Origin: Cryobacterium sp. BB307
Lineage (GTDB): Bacteria > Actinomycetota > Actinomycetes > Actinomycetales > Microbacteriaceae
Direction: 5' to 3'
DNA length: 64,000 nucleotides
Assembly: GCF_012274275.1 (NCBI RefSeq)
Contig: NZ_JAANZA010000001.1
Span: forward strand, 682,001-746,000
Part shown: in pieces, positions 12,634-20,814 of the stretch
How positions within the stretch are numbered: position 1 is the stretch's first letter
Layout of the letters: every line of letters starts with the position of its first letter
Made by a program: the position numbers and the translations under genes
Notes under the pieces: generated by a model
What the model was told of the DNA's origin: nothing
Database searches by the model: none
Seen by the model: the letters and a program-made list of their open reading frames with translations, nothing else

Positions 12634-14157
12634 CTAGTACGCACCGACGGGATGGATGAGTACTCGCAAGGTGCGCCACATGATGACCAGATCGCCGATC
12701 AGCGACCAGTTCTCGACGTAGTACAGGTCGAGCCGCACGCTCTCTTCCCAGTTGAGGTCGGAGCGGCCGTTCACCTGCCACATGCCGGTCAGCCCCGGCC
12801 GAATGAACAAGCGGCGGTGCACAGAGCCTTCATAGGAGAGCACTTCCCGCGGCAGGGGCGGGCGCGGCCCGACGAGGCTCATGTCTCCGGCGAGCACATT
12901 CAGGAGCTGCGGGAACTCGTCGAGTGAGTGCTTTCGCAGCACCCTGCCGACCGCGGTGACGCGGGGGTCGTCCTTCATCTTGAACAGCAGCCCAGCGCCC
13001 TCGTTCTGCGCGAGCAGGCTGTCAAGCCGCTCGGATGCACTGTCGTGCATCGAACGGAACTTGAGCATCTGGAACGTCTTGCCGTTGCGGCCGACGCGCT
13101 CCTGTCGGAACAGCACAGGGCCTTCGCTGTCCAGCTTGATGGCGATCGCGATGGCGGCGAACAGCGGCAGGAGCGCCACCAGCGCGATCGATGACACGGT
13201 GATGTCGAATGCGCGCTTGAGCAGGTGCTTGCCGCCGTCGAACTGCGGGATTTCGACGTGGATGAGCGGCAGCCCCTCGACCGGCCGGAAGTGGATGCGC
13301 GGCCCAGCAACGTCGGTGAGCCGCGCGGCCAAGATGAGCTCGGCGGCGGTGCCTTCGAGCTTCCAAGCGAGGGAACGGATGAAGTCACCGCCGCGAGCGG
13401 CATTGCCGGCAACGATAACCGCGTCGACTTGAAGCCGGCCTGCGATGTCGGTGACCGCGTCGAGCCCGTAGTAGCGGGGGAACGGCAAGAACTGATCCTG
13501 CTGCTTCTTGGGCTTCTGGCCGTCGATGACCACACCGACTACCGAGTATGCGCCGCGGCAATTCGCCTCGATGCGGCCGACGACGTAGTCGACGTCGCTC
13601 CGTCCGCCGACGACGATCACCCGGTACAGGAAGTGGCCGAACCGGCGCTGGTGCCAGAGCCAATGACGCCACACCCACCGGCTTGCAGTGAGCGCAACCG
13701 CGCCAACCGGCAGCACCAGGGCGAAGTATCGGTTGGGCGCCGGCAATTGGAGCATTGTCGACGCGATCGCAAGAACGCCGAGGGTGGTGACGCAGGCGGT
13801 CACCACCCTCTTGTATTCGGCGGAACCGACACTTACCGCGCGCAGATCGCGCGTCCGGAAGGTTGACATGAATGTCATCCACACCGCGCTGATGACGCCG
13901 GCGATCATGACCGTCTCGGTTCGGAACTCGGTAAGCAGAGCTCCGACGACGGTGGCGACAATAATCAGGGTGTCGCTCAGCAGCAGCCTGTCTCGATAGA
14001 CGCGGCCCCACGATTGCGCGGAGGTTTGGGGCCCATGCTCGCCTCCGACAAGGCGAAGCTGCGGGCGTGCCTGCTTTGCTGATCGTGACGCATGGGTCCG
14101 GGGCGTCACAGCCTCGCGCATGCGGTCGGGGACGTGTCGGGGTGCACGCTCGCTCAT
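12634..14157 (-). CDS. Polyprenyl-phosphate sugar-1-phosphate transferase (WcaJ/RfbP/CpsE type)
   Basis: A 507-residue initiating transferase that loads the first sugar phosphate onto undecaprenyl phosphate. Four hydrophobic segments lie between about residues 57 and 165, then a CoA-binding-like Rossmann domain (about 175-300), then the bacterial sugar transferase domain with KRAFDITVSSIALVALLPLF, FRQERVGRNGKTFQMLKFRSM in two parts, DEFPQLLNVLAGDMSLVGPR and RPGLTGMWQVNGRSD. Being first in the operon it commits the cell to polymer synthesis. The ATG at 14157 is the first in frame; the giant protein begins 13 bases past its stop. Confidence 0.93.
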   Translation of the reverse strand: MSERAPRHVPDRMREAVTPRTHASRSAKQARPQLRLVGGEHGPQTSAQSWGRVYRDRLLLSDTLIIVATVVGALLTEFRTETVMIAGVISAVWMTFMSTFRTRDLRAVSVGSAEYKRVVTACVTTLGVLAIASTMLQLPAPNRYFALVLPVGAVALTASRWVWRHWLWHQRRFGHFLYRVIVVGGRSDVDYVVGRIEANCRGAYSVVGVVIDGQKPKKQQDQFLPFPRYYGLDAVTDIAGRLQVDAVIVAGNAARGGDFIRSLAWKLEGTAAELILAARLTDVAGPRIHFRPVEGLPLIHVEIPQFDGGKHLLKRAFDITVSSIALVALLPLFAAIAIAIKLDSEGPVLFRQERVGRNGKTFQMLKFRSMHDSASERLDSLLAQNEGAGLLFKMKDDPRVTAVGRVLRKHSLDEFPQLLNVLAGDMSLVGPRPPLPREVLSYEGSVHRRLFIRPGLTGMWQVNGRSDLNWEESVRLDLYYVENWSLIGDLVIMWRTLRVLIHPVGAY

Positions 14158-14289
14158 CTGAGCCTACGATTCGGGTTCGTATTCGGGTGTGGCTACTCGG
14201 GGATGGTGCGGGGTCGCTCGTCCGGGGTAAGCGGATGAACGATCGCGTCCAGGCGGGTGACTGGAGCGACGATGTTGCGTACTTAACGG

Positions 14290-14304
14290 CCCGAAAGTTT
14301 CGGG
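14290..14304. promoter_or_regulatory. Perfect palindrome CCCGAAA-G-TTTCGGG
   Basis: A 7-base arm palindrome around a central G, about 135 bases upstream of the first exopolysaccharide gene. It could be a repressor or activator site, but no regulator gene is next to it. Confidence 0.4.
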
Positions 14305-14319
14305 AGACTGCTGATCCTG

Positions 14320-14351
14320 CCCCACGAATGGGGGTGTAGCGAGAAAGCTAC
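14320..14351. promoter_or_regulatory. Two adjacent small stem-loops
   Basis: CCCCA-CGAA-TGGGG at 14320-14333 is followed at once by GTAGC-GAGAAA-GCTAC at 14336-14351. A further CCCC-AGTAT-GGGG lies at 14375-14387. These could be operators or transcript hairpins of the divergent promoter region; function not known. Confidence 0.35.
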
Positions 14352-14491
14352 CTTCGCCGCTCGCGACCGCCCACCCCCAGTATGGGGCACATCTCGGCGT
14401 GTCGGTTTGTAAAGTCGGGTCTCAACCCACTAAAGGATGATTCTCACCTAACGCTCAGATTCCGTGCCGGGGTGCCCCCTACGGTGAACCA

Positions 14492-15361
14492 ATGACCTTC
14501 AACCCCGATGCCAAGATCGACAGCGGCAAGGTGAGTCACCGCGGACGCAACACCGGATTGGCAGTGGGTGGCGGTGGGATCGGTGTCATCGCGATCTTCC
14601 TGATCTCCCAGTTGTTCGGCGTCGACCTGAGCGGGCTCACCGGGGCGGGAACAGGCGGTGGACAGGCGAGCGACGAGCCGGTCACCGGTTGCGAGACCGG
14701 AGCGGACGCGAACGAGAACATCGACTGCCGGATGGCCGGCGCCGCCAGCTCGCTGGACGTCTACTGGGCCGACCAGTTTCAGACCGAAGGACTCCAATAC
14801 GCCACGCCCGGTTTCTTCTTGTTCGAGGATGCGACGAACACGGCGTGCGGTGGTGCGACAAGCGCCGTCGGGCCGTTCTACTGCCCGCCAGACCAGGCGA
14901 TCTACCTCGACACCGGGTTCTTCGACGAGCTGCGCGGCCGGTTCGGCGCGTCCGGCGGCCCCCTGGCGGAGATGTATGTCGTCGCACACGAGTGGGGCCA
15001 CCACGTGCAGAACCTGGTCGGCACGATGGACCAGCTGAACCGGCAGGAGACGGGACCGCAGTCGGATGCCGTGCGGCTCGAGTTGCAGGCCGACTGCTAC
15101 GCGGGCGCGTGGGCAGGAGCGGCGTCGACGGTGCCGGATGAGACTGGCACGCCGTTCCTGCAGCCGATCACCCGGCAGCAGATCGCCGACGCGCTCAACG
15201 CGGCCGCGGCGATCGGCGACGACCGCATCCAGGAGCAGGCGACCGGGCAGGTCAATCCGGAGGGCTGGACCCACGGCTCGAGTGAGCAGCGGCAGACCTG
15301 GTTCGAGCGCGGCTTCGAATCCGGGCTCGGAAGCTGCAACACCTTCGAGGGGACGATCTAG
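14492..15361 (+). CDS. Membrane-anchored neutral zinc metallopeptidase (YpfJ family)
   Basis: 289 residues. One transmembrane segment (about 23-43, AVGGGGIGVIAIFLISQLFG) anchors it with the catalytic domain outside. The zinc motif HEWGH is at 166-170, followed by the family's Q-x-D-C-Y-A-G-A-W (LQADCYAGAWAG). Four or more cysteines outside (for example C67, C79, C119, C131) could form disulfides. Family PF04228; substrates are unknown. It overlaps the 3' end of the convergent HhH-GPD gene by 4 bases. Confidence 0.9.
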   Translation: MTFNPDAKIDSGKVSHRGRNTGLAVGGGGIGVIAIFLISQLFGVDLSGLTGAGTGGGQASDEPVTGCETGADANENIDCRMAGAASSLDVYWADQFQTEGLQYATPGFFLFEDATNTACGGATSAVGPFYCPPDQAIYLDTGFFDELRGRFGASGGPLAEMYVVAHEWGHHVQNLVGTMDQLNRQETGPQSDAVRLELQADCYAGAWAGAASTVPDETGTPFLQPITRQQIADALNAAAAIGDDRIQEQATGQVNPEGWTHGSSEQRQTWFERGFESGLGSCNTFEGTI

Positions 15362-15927
15362 CCGTTCTTGGCTGCCGCCTTGGCCGTCCGCTTGGTCTCG
15401 CGCACCTTGGTGAGGGATTCGGCGTCGACGATGTCTGCGACCGACTTGTGCGAGCCTGACTCGCCATACGCGCCGCTCGCCTCGCGCCATCCGGGAGCCT
15501 CAAGACCGCACTGCTTGCCCAGCAGCGCCAGGAAGATCCGGGCTTTCTGGTCGCCGAAGCCGGGCAGCTTCTTCAGGCGCTTCAGGATTTCGGCGCCATC
15601 CGGGTCGCCCTGGGTCCAGATCGCTGCAGCTTCGCCACCCCAGTCGTCGACGACCACTTGGGCGAGGGACTGCACGCGCTCGGCCATCGAACCCGGGAAC
15701 CGGTGCACCGCGGGGGTCTGCTTGAACGCTTCGGTGAATGCATCCGGGTCATAACCGGCGACCGTTCCTGGGTCGATCGCGCCGATGCGCTGCCTGATCT
15801 TCTCCGGCCCGGCGAAGGCGGTCTCCATCGCAACCTGTTGGTCGAGCAGCATCCCCACCAACAGTGCGAACGGGTCCTCGGTGAGCAGCGTGTCGGCGGC
15901 GGGATCGCCGGTGATGTTCAGGGACAT
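15358..15927 (-). CDS. HhH-GPD family DNA-repair-like protein
   Basis: 189 residues starting MSLNITGDPAADTLL at ATG 15927. It has the start of an HhH-GPD fold (FALLVGMLLDQQVAMETAFAG) and a helix-hairpin-helix LKKLPGFGDQKARIFLALLG, the DNA-binding element of EndoIII/AlkA-like glycosylases. This matches the uncharacterised actinobacterial HhH-GPD family (TIGR03252). The C-terminus is lysine-rich (TKRTAKAAAKNG). It may be a base-excision repair enzyme but the usual K/D catalytic pair of EndoIII is not clear. Confidence 0.85.
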   Translation of the reverse strand: MSLNITGDPAADTLLTEDPFALLVGMLLDQQVAMETAFAGPEKIRQRIGAIDPGTVAGYDPDAFTEAFKQTPAVHRFPGSMAERVQSLAQVVVDDWGGEAAAIWTQGDPDGAEILKRLKKLPGFGDQKARIFLALLGKQCGLEAPGWREASGAYGESGSHKSVADIVDAESLTKVRETKRTAKAAAKNG

Positions 15928-16045
15928 GCGGTCATTGTCCCACGCCGGTACGAGCCGTCGGTGGTACCAAAGTACGACCCGGATGCGGAAATCGGGGACC
16001 GCAGGCCGATGCCTCGAACCCGGGGTGATTCGTACCGTAGCGGTC

Positions 16046-16978
16046 ATGATCGAATCACATTCACTCAGCAAGCGTTACGGCGCCAAGACCGCCGTCGACG
16101 ACGTCAGCTTCACTGTGCAGCCGGGCATCGTAACCGGATTCCTCGGGCCGAACGGCGCCGGGAAGTCGACCACCATGCGCATGATCGTCGGACTCGACCG
16201 ACCGAGCGCCGGCACCGTCACCGTCAACGGCAAGCGCTACGCGGAGCACCGCTCCCCGCTGCGCGAGGTCGGCGTGCTGCTCGACGCCAAGGCGGTGCAC
16301 AGCGGCCGCTCGGCGTACAACCACCTGCTCGCGATGGCCGCGACCCACGGCATCCCGAAGACCCGTGTCAAGGAAGTTATCGGCATGACCGGCCTGGACG
16401 CCGTTGCCGGCAAGCGGGTTGGCGGGTTTTCCCTTGGAATGGGTCAGCGCCTCGGAATCGCCGCGGCGATGCTCGGCGACCCGCACACCCTCATCCTCGA
16501 CGAGCCGGTCAACGGCCTCGACCCCGAGGGCGTCCTGTGGGTGCGTTCGTTCCTGCGCCACCTGGCCGCCGAGGGCCGCACGGTGCTGCTGTCCAGCCAC
16601 CTGATGAGCGAGATGGCGCTCACCGCCGACCACCTCATCGTGCTTGGCCGCGGTCGAGTGGTCGCGGATGCGTCGGTGTCGGACGTCGTCGCGGGCGCGA
16701 GCAAGCAGACGGTGCGGGTGCGCAGCCCGCACGCCGACCGTCTTGCTGCCGCCCTGTCCGGGGACGACACCACCGTGCGTCGCATCGACGCCGGCTTCCT
16801 CGAGGTCGTCGGCGCATCCGCCGGTCAGATCGGCGACCTTGCCGCCGAGCTGGGTGTGGCCGTGCACGAACTGACCCCGGTCACCGCGTCGCTTGAGGAC
16901 GCCTACCTGCAACTCACCGAAACCCATGTCGAGTACCGCACGGCGGCCGACTTTCACGAACTGGAGCTCTCCCGATGA
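16046..16978 (+). CDS. ABC transporter ATP-binding protein (ABC-2 type)
   Basis: 310 residues. Walker A GPNGAGKST at 34-42, signature FSLGMGQR near 133, Walker B LILDEP near 153 and the switch histidine in LLSSH. The C-terminal about 90 residues form the extension seen in DrrA/CcmA-like subunits. The ATG at 16046 begins MIESHSLSKRYG; upstream frame is not coding. ATGA overlap with the permease downstream; a histidine kinase and response regulator follow, a common arrangement for antibiotic or peptide export under cell-envelope stress control. Confidence 0.92.
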   Translation: MIESHSLSKRYGAKTAVDDVSFTVQPGIVTGFLGPNGAGKSTTMRMIVGLDRPSAGTVTVNGKRYAEHRSPLREVGVLLDAKAVHSGRSAYNHLLAMAATHGIPKTRVKEVIGMTGLDAVAGKRVGGFSLGMGQRLGIAAAMLGDPHTLILDEPVNGLDPEGVLWVRSFLRHLAAEGRTVLLSSHLMSEMALTADHLIVLGRGRVVADASVSDVVAGASKQTVRVRSPHADRLAAALSGDDTTVRRIDAGFLEVVGASAGQIGDLAAELGVAVHELTPVTASLEDAYLQLTETHVEYRTAADFHELELSR

Positions 16979-17793
16979 CAACGCTCGCCCCGTCCCGCCC
17001 GTCCTTCGCAGCCTCGAGGCTCAGCTTCGCCGGTCTGCTCCGCTCCGAGTGGATCAAGTTCCGCTCGCTTCGGTCTACCTTCTGGTCGCTCGTCATGATC
17101 GTCGGCTTCGCGGCCCTGATCTCGTTCCTCATCGTCAGCGAGGCGATGCCGGCCAGTGACGTCGCGCTTCCGCTGGCCATGCAGCAGGATGCCCTGGCTC
17201 AGGGCATCACGCAGAGCGTGACGTTCAGCCAGCTGATCGCCGGTGTGCTCGGCGTGCTGATCGTCACCGGCGAGTACTCGACCGGGATGATCCGCTCCAC
17301 CATGGCAGCCGCCCCGAGGCGCTTGGGCGCCTACGCCGCCAAGATCCTGGTCGTCGCCGTCTCGATCTTCGTGGTCGGCGTCATCGCGAGCTTGGTCTCC
17401 TACCTGGCGGTGCTCCCGCTGCTCGCTGACCGCGGCATCCACGTCACGCCGCTTGACGCGGTCGTGATGCTCGGTGTGCTGCGCGCATCCGCCTACCTCG
17501 CCCTGGTCAGCGTGTTCGCTGTCGGAGTCGGGATGCTGCTGCGCAGCACCGCCGGCGGTCTGGCGACCGTGTCCGGCCTGCTGCTCGTGCTGCCGATCGT
17601 GCTGATGATGATCCCCGCAGAGTGGGCGGTCAACGTCGAGGCGAACATGCTCACGTCGCTCGGTGCGGACGTGCTCGGCCTATCATCGACTGTCGAAGCC
17701 GGTGAGGTTCTCGAGCTGTTCGCGAAGATCGCAGCCTGGCCCGCAGCCGCCGTCGCACTCGGCGGAGTGGTGCTCGCGCGGAGGGATGTCTGA
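16975..17793 (+). CDS. ABC transporter permease (ABC-2 type)
   Basis: 272 residues with about six hydrophobic segments (for example STFWSLVMIVGFAALISFLI, ILVVAVSIFVVGVIASLVSYLAVL, LATVSGLLLVLPIVLMMIP and a final AAVALGGVVLARRDV) and the early TGEYSTGMIRSTMAAAPRR loop typical of ABC-2 permeases working with DrrA-like ATPases. It overlaps the ATPase by 4 bases and is 2 bases before the histidine kinase. Substrate not predictable. Confidence 0.9.
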   Translation: MTTLAPSRPSFAASRLSFAGLLRSEWIKFRSLRSTFWSLVMIVGFAALISFLIVSEAMPASDVALPLAMQQDALAQGITQSVTFSQLIAGVLGVLIVTGEYSTGMIRSTMAAAPRRLGAYAAKILVVAVSIFVVGVIASLVSYLAVLPLLADRGIHVTPLDAVVMLGVLRASAYLALVSVFAVGVGMLLRSTAGGLATVSGLLLVLPIVLMMIPAEWAVNVEANMLTSLGADVLGLSSTVEAGEVLELFAKIAAWPAAAVALGGVVLARRDV

Positions 17794-17795
17794 CA

Positions 17796-19049
17796 ATGAC
17801 GACCGAGAGCTCCCCGGCGCCCGCAATCGGCGACGGGGAGCTCCGTCTTCCCCGGCCGCCTGGGGCGATTCGTCGCTTCTGGGCGGCGCATCCGCGCACC
17901 GTAGACGTGCTCGTCATGCTCGCGTACGCCGTGCCTGCCGCGGCGGACCTCATCCTCGGCGCCGTCACCAATCTCATGGGCGCCGCGCCGGACACCCCAA
18001 CGCTGGTCGCGCGCGTCATCACCGATCTCGCGGTCGCGACGGCGCTGATGTTCCGGCGGAGCCACCCGCTGACCGTCACCGCTGTGGCATTCGTTGCCAG
18101 CGTTGTGATGCTGCCGCTTGGGTCGGATGCCGACTGGTCGCTCGTCGGCTTGATGATGGCGCTGTACGCCACCGCCGTATACAGGGGCGCCCGCGAGGCG
18201 TGGATCGCTTTCGGTGTGACCGGCGCCACCTGGGCGCTGCTGAAGCTGCTGGTCGACCCGCCGACAACGGTCTTCGACGCCGTCACCGGGCTGGCGATTG
18301 TGCTGCTTGCGACCTTGATCGGCACGAACGTCGGCAACCGGCGACGCTACGTCGCTGCCCTCGTCGATCGGGCCGCCCAGCTCGCTCGGGAGCGCGACCA
18401 GCAGACGCTGCTGGCAGCCGCATCCGAACGATCGCGGATCGCGCGTGAGTTGCACGACATCGTCGCGCACAGCCTGTCGGTCATGGTGCGGCTGTCGGAT
18501 GGCGCGCAGGCCGTCGCCGAGACCGACCCGTCCGCAGCAAAGGTGGCGATGGAGCACGTTGGGACCGTCGGCAGGCGCTCCCTTGCGGAGATGCGCAGGC
18601 TGCTCGGCGTGCTCCGCGAGGACGGGACGGCCGTCGAAGCTGCTCCTCAACCGAAGCTGACCGACCTGGCCGAACTCATCGACGGGTACCGGGCTGCCGG
18701 GCTGCCGGTGGTCCTGCAGCTCTCGGGCACGCCTCCGACGGCCGATGGTGTGCAGGTGGCGATCTTCCGTACCGTGCAGGAGTGCCTGACCAACGCGCTG
18801 CGCTATGCCCGCTCGCCCAGCCGAGTGCTGGTCGACATCCGGTACAGCACGGCGGAGGGCGTGGTGATCGAGGTGACCGATGACGGGGCATCCGGCCCTG
18901 CGCAGGAATCGGTCGGCACCGAACGCGGCCTCATCGGGATCGCGGAGCGCGCGGCGCTCTACGGTGGCAGTGTCGACAGTGGAGAGAAGCCGGATGGTGG
19001 GTGGCGCGTGCGCGTCACGCTGCCGCAGGCGCGGGAGGACGAGCAGTGA
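17796..19049 (+). CDS. NarL-family sensor histidine kinase
   Basis: 417 residues: four to six membrane helices between about 37 and 180 with hardly any external domain, then HisKA_3 with the phospho-acceptor H220 in RIARELHDIVAHSLSVM, and a HATPase_c domain (VQECLTNALRYA N-box; EVTDDG; GLIGIAERAALYGG). This DesK/LiaS-like layout with short loops is usual for kinases sensing envelope stress or the ABC transporter next to them. GTGA overlap with the response regulator. Confidence 0.92.
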   Translation: MTTESSPAPAIGDGELRLPRPPGAIRRFWAAHPRTVDVLVMLAYAVPAAADLILGAVTNLMGAAPDTPTLVARVITDLAVATALMFRRSHPLTVTAVAFVASVVMLPLGSDADWSLVGLMMALYATAVYRGAREAWIAFGVTGATWALLKLLVDPPTTVFDAVTGLAIVLLATLIGTNVGNRRRYVAALVDRAAQLARERDQQTLLAAASERSRIARELHDIVAHSLSVMVRLSDGAQAVAETDPSAAKVAMEHVGTVGRRSLAEMRRLLGVLREDGTAVEAAPQPKLTDLAELIDGYRAAGLPVVLQLSGTPPTADGVQVAIFRTVQECLTNALRYARSPSRVLVDIRYSTAEGVVIEVTDDGASGPAQESVGTERGLIGIAERAALYGGSVDSGEKPDGGWRVRVTLPQAREDEQ

Positions 19050-19696
19050 CGATCCGGGTGATGCTGGTCGACGACCAGGATCTGCTGCGCATGGGGCTCG
19101 CGATGGTGCTCCAGAACGAGGAGGACATCACCGTCGCGGGGGAGGCGGCCGACGGGTTCACCGCGGTCGAGCGTGCGCTCGAGCTGCGCCCGGACGTCAT
19201 CTTGATGGACGTGCGGATGCCCAGCCTCGACGGCATCGAGGCCACCCGGCGGATCATCGCCGAGATGCCCGATGCGCGGGTCATCGTGCTCACGACCTTC
19301 GACCTGGACGAGTACGCGTTCGGCGGGCTGAATGCCGGCGCGAGCGGATTCCTGCTGAAGGATGCGCCGGCTGCGGAACTGGTCGCGGCGATCCGCGCTG
19401 TGTACAGCGGTGAGGCGATCGTGTCACCGCGCATCACACGCCGGATGCTGGACCTCTACTCGGGAAAACTTCCCGAGACGGGCGGGCAGGGATCCGGAAA
19501 ACTGGATCTGCTGACGGATCGTGAACGGGAGGTGCTCATCGCCATCGGTCGTGGGCTGTCGAACCCTGAGATCGCGAGCGAACTGTTCCTCAGCGAGTCG
19601 ACGGTGAAGACGCACGTCGGGCGCATCCTGCAGAAGCTGGAGTTGCGCGACCGGGTTCAGGCGGTCATCCTCGCGTTCCGCGAGGGACTGGTCTGA
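19046..19696 (+). CDS. LuxR-family response regulator
   Basis: 216 residues from a GTG at 19046 that overlaps the kinase stop. Receiver domain with acidic pair VDDQ (9-10) and phospho-acceptor D55 (VILMDVRMPSLDG), K near 105 (LLKDAPAAEL), then a LuxR-type helix-turn-helix (LTDREREVLIAIGRGLSNPEIASELFLSESTVKTHV, in two parts). Likely controls the ABC transporter operon. It ends one base before the convergent thioredoxin gene. Confidence 0.94.
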   Translation: MTIRVMLVDDQDLLRMGLAMVLQNEEDITVAGEAADGFTAVERALELRPDVILMDVRMPSLDGIEATRRIIAEMPDARVIVLTTFDLDEYAFGGLNAGASGFLLKDAPAAELVAAIRAVYSGEAIVSPRITRRMLDLYSGKLPETGGQGSGKLDLLTDREREVLIAIGRGLSNPEIASELFLSESTVKTHVGRILQKLELRDRVQAVILAFREGLV

Positions 19697-19697
19697 G

Positions 19698-20087
19698 TCA
19701 GGCGGTTTCTTCGGCCTGCTCGCCCTGTGCGGCCTGCTCGGCGATTTGCGCGTGCACCTTGTCCATGTCGAGCTCGCGAACCGCGGTGAGCACCTGGTCG
19801 AGCGCTGGCGCGGGGAGGGCGCCCGGCTGGGCGAAGACGAGCACGCCGTCACGGAATGCCATGAGGGTGGGGATCGCGGTGATGCCAGCGGCGCCGGCGA
19901 GGGCCTGCTCGGCCTCGGTGTCGACCTTGGCGAACGTCACGTCGGAGTTGGCCTCGCTCGCGGCCTCGTAGATCGGGCTGAACTGCTTGCACGGTCCGCA
20001 CCAGTCGGCCCAGAAGTCCACAAGCGTGATTCCGGGTGCGGTGACGGTCTTCTCGAAGTCCTGTGCGGTCAGGTCGATGGTCGGCAT
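19698..20087 (-). CDS. trxA: Thioredoxin
   Basis: 129 residues with the redox motif WCGPC (C30/C33), VDFWADWCGPCKQFSP and the cis-proline loop IPTLMAF. It reduces disulfides in the cytoplasm; no signal peptide. About 20 residues beyond the usual 105-110 form an acidic, alanine-rich tail (IAEQAAQGEQAEETA). I chose ATG 20087 because AGG lies 5 bases before it; an upstream ATG at 20117 would add MDCPKKKAGH. Confidence 0.93.
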   Translation of the reverse strand: MPTIDLTAQDFEKTVTAPGITLVDFWADWCGPCKQFSPIYEAASEANSDVTFAKVDTEAEQALAGAAGITAIPTLMAFRDGVLVFAQPGALPAPALDQVLTAVRELDMDKVHAQIAEQAAQGEQAEETA

Positions 20088-20138
20088 GTGGCCTGCTTTC
20101 TTTTTCGGACAATCCACCCTAGGCGTCGTTCCTGAGTG

Positions 20139-20244
20139 CTCTGTTATGCAGGAGATTCCTTGTTTTGCAGGACATTCGGGCTCTCTTGGGCTCGGATCCC
20201 AATAAACCCGGCGCAGTGAGGCGAAACGTCCTGCACAACAGGGG
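20139..20244. repeat. REPIN-like repeat R1, copy A
   Basis: About 106 bases with near-perfect inverted ends. Its left 39 bases (20141-20179) match copy B at 35231-35269 with two differences and its right 19 bases (20226-20244) match with one, while the roughly 45-base middle is unrelated. The motif TGCAGGA(G/C)ATTC occurs twice at the left and once inverted at the right. It lies between the divergent thioredoxin and acetyltransferase genes. Confidence 0.85.
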
Positions 20245-20265
20245 TTGGTCTTGGCCGGGACGTTC

Positions 20266-20288
20266 GGTGGTCGAGCCTGTCGAGACCG
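20266..20288 (+). repeat. Dispersed 23-bp repeat R2, copy 1
   Basis: CGGTGGTCGAGCCTGTCGAG followed by ACC. Near-copies are at 35371-35393, 36521-36543 (inverted) and 47766-47788 (inverted). The core GGTCGAGCCTGTCGAGACC is an imperfect palindrome. Here and at 35371 it sits 22-37 bases after an R1 element. Confidence 0.75.
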
Positions 20289-20307
20289 CCCGCATTAGTG
20301 TTCTTGG

Positions 20308-20814
20308 GTGACGAACACCACTCTCGGCACTGAAACCGTCCTGCGCCGCGCAGTGATCGGGGACTGCCCGCAGCTCCTTCGCCTCATTCACGAGCTTGCG
20401 ATCTATGAGAAGGAGCCGGATGCCGTGCGCACCACGGTCGAGGACCTCGAGCGCCACCTCTTCGGCGAGTCCCCGGCGGTGTTCGCGCACGTTGTCGAGG
20501 AGCGCGGTGAGCTCGTCGGGTGTGCGATCTGGTTCCTGACATTCTCGACCTGGGAGGGGACTCACGGCATCCACCTCGAGGACCTGTTCGTGATGCCCGA
20601 TCACCGCGGTTCAGGCTTCGGCAAGGCACTGCTCAATGCGCTCGCGAGTGAGTGCGTCGAGCGGGGCTACCGGCGGCTGGAGTGGGCGGTGCTGGACTGG
20701 AACGAGCCGTCGATCCAGTTCTACAAGGCACTCGGCGCCAAGCCGATGGACGAGTGGACGACCTTCCGAATCGACGGCGCAGCCCTGCGTCACCTCGGCG
20801 ACAGACCTGCCTGA
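20308..20814 (+). CDS. GNAT N-acetyltransferase (diamine acetyltransferase-like)
   Basis: 168 residues from GTG 20308. RRAVIGDCPQLLRLIHELA at the start and the acetyl-CoA loop MPDHRGSGFGKALL with HLEDLFV before it are those of spermidine/thialysine acetyltransferases; YEKEPDAV and WNEPSIQFYKALGA are also family hallmarks. It probably acetylates a small amine using acetyl-CoA in the cytoplasm; the exact substrate is not known. It stands alone. Confidence 0.88.
   Translation: MTNTTLGTETVLRRAVIGDCPQLLRLIHELAIYEKEPDAVRTTVEDLERHLFGESPAVFAHVVEERGELVGCAIWFLTFSTWEGTHGIHLEDLFVMPDHRGSGFGKALLNALASECVERGYRRLEWAVLDWNEPSIQFYKALGAKPMDEWTTFRIDGAALRHLGDRPA

Larger units (their letters stand above)
14158..14491. 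other. Intergenic region between divergent exopolysaccharide operon and metallopeptidase
   Basis: 334 bases without a gene. It must hold the promoter of the exopolysaccharide operon (leftward) and that of the metallopeptidase (rightward). It contains several small palindromes, listed separately, and the AT-richest stretch at about 14408-14460. I could not fix -10/-35 boxes with confidence. A 90-codon open frame at 14067-14339 overlaps the transferase gene and has no coding character. Confidence 0.6.
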
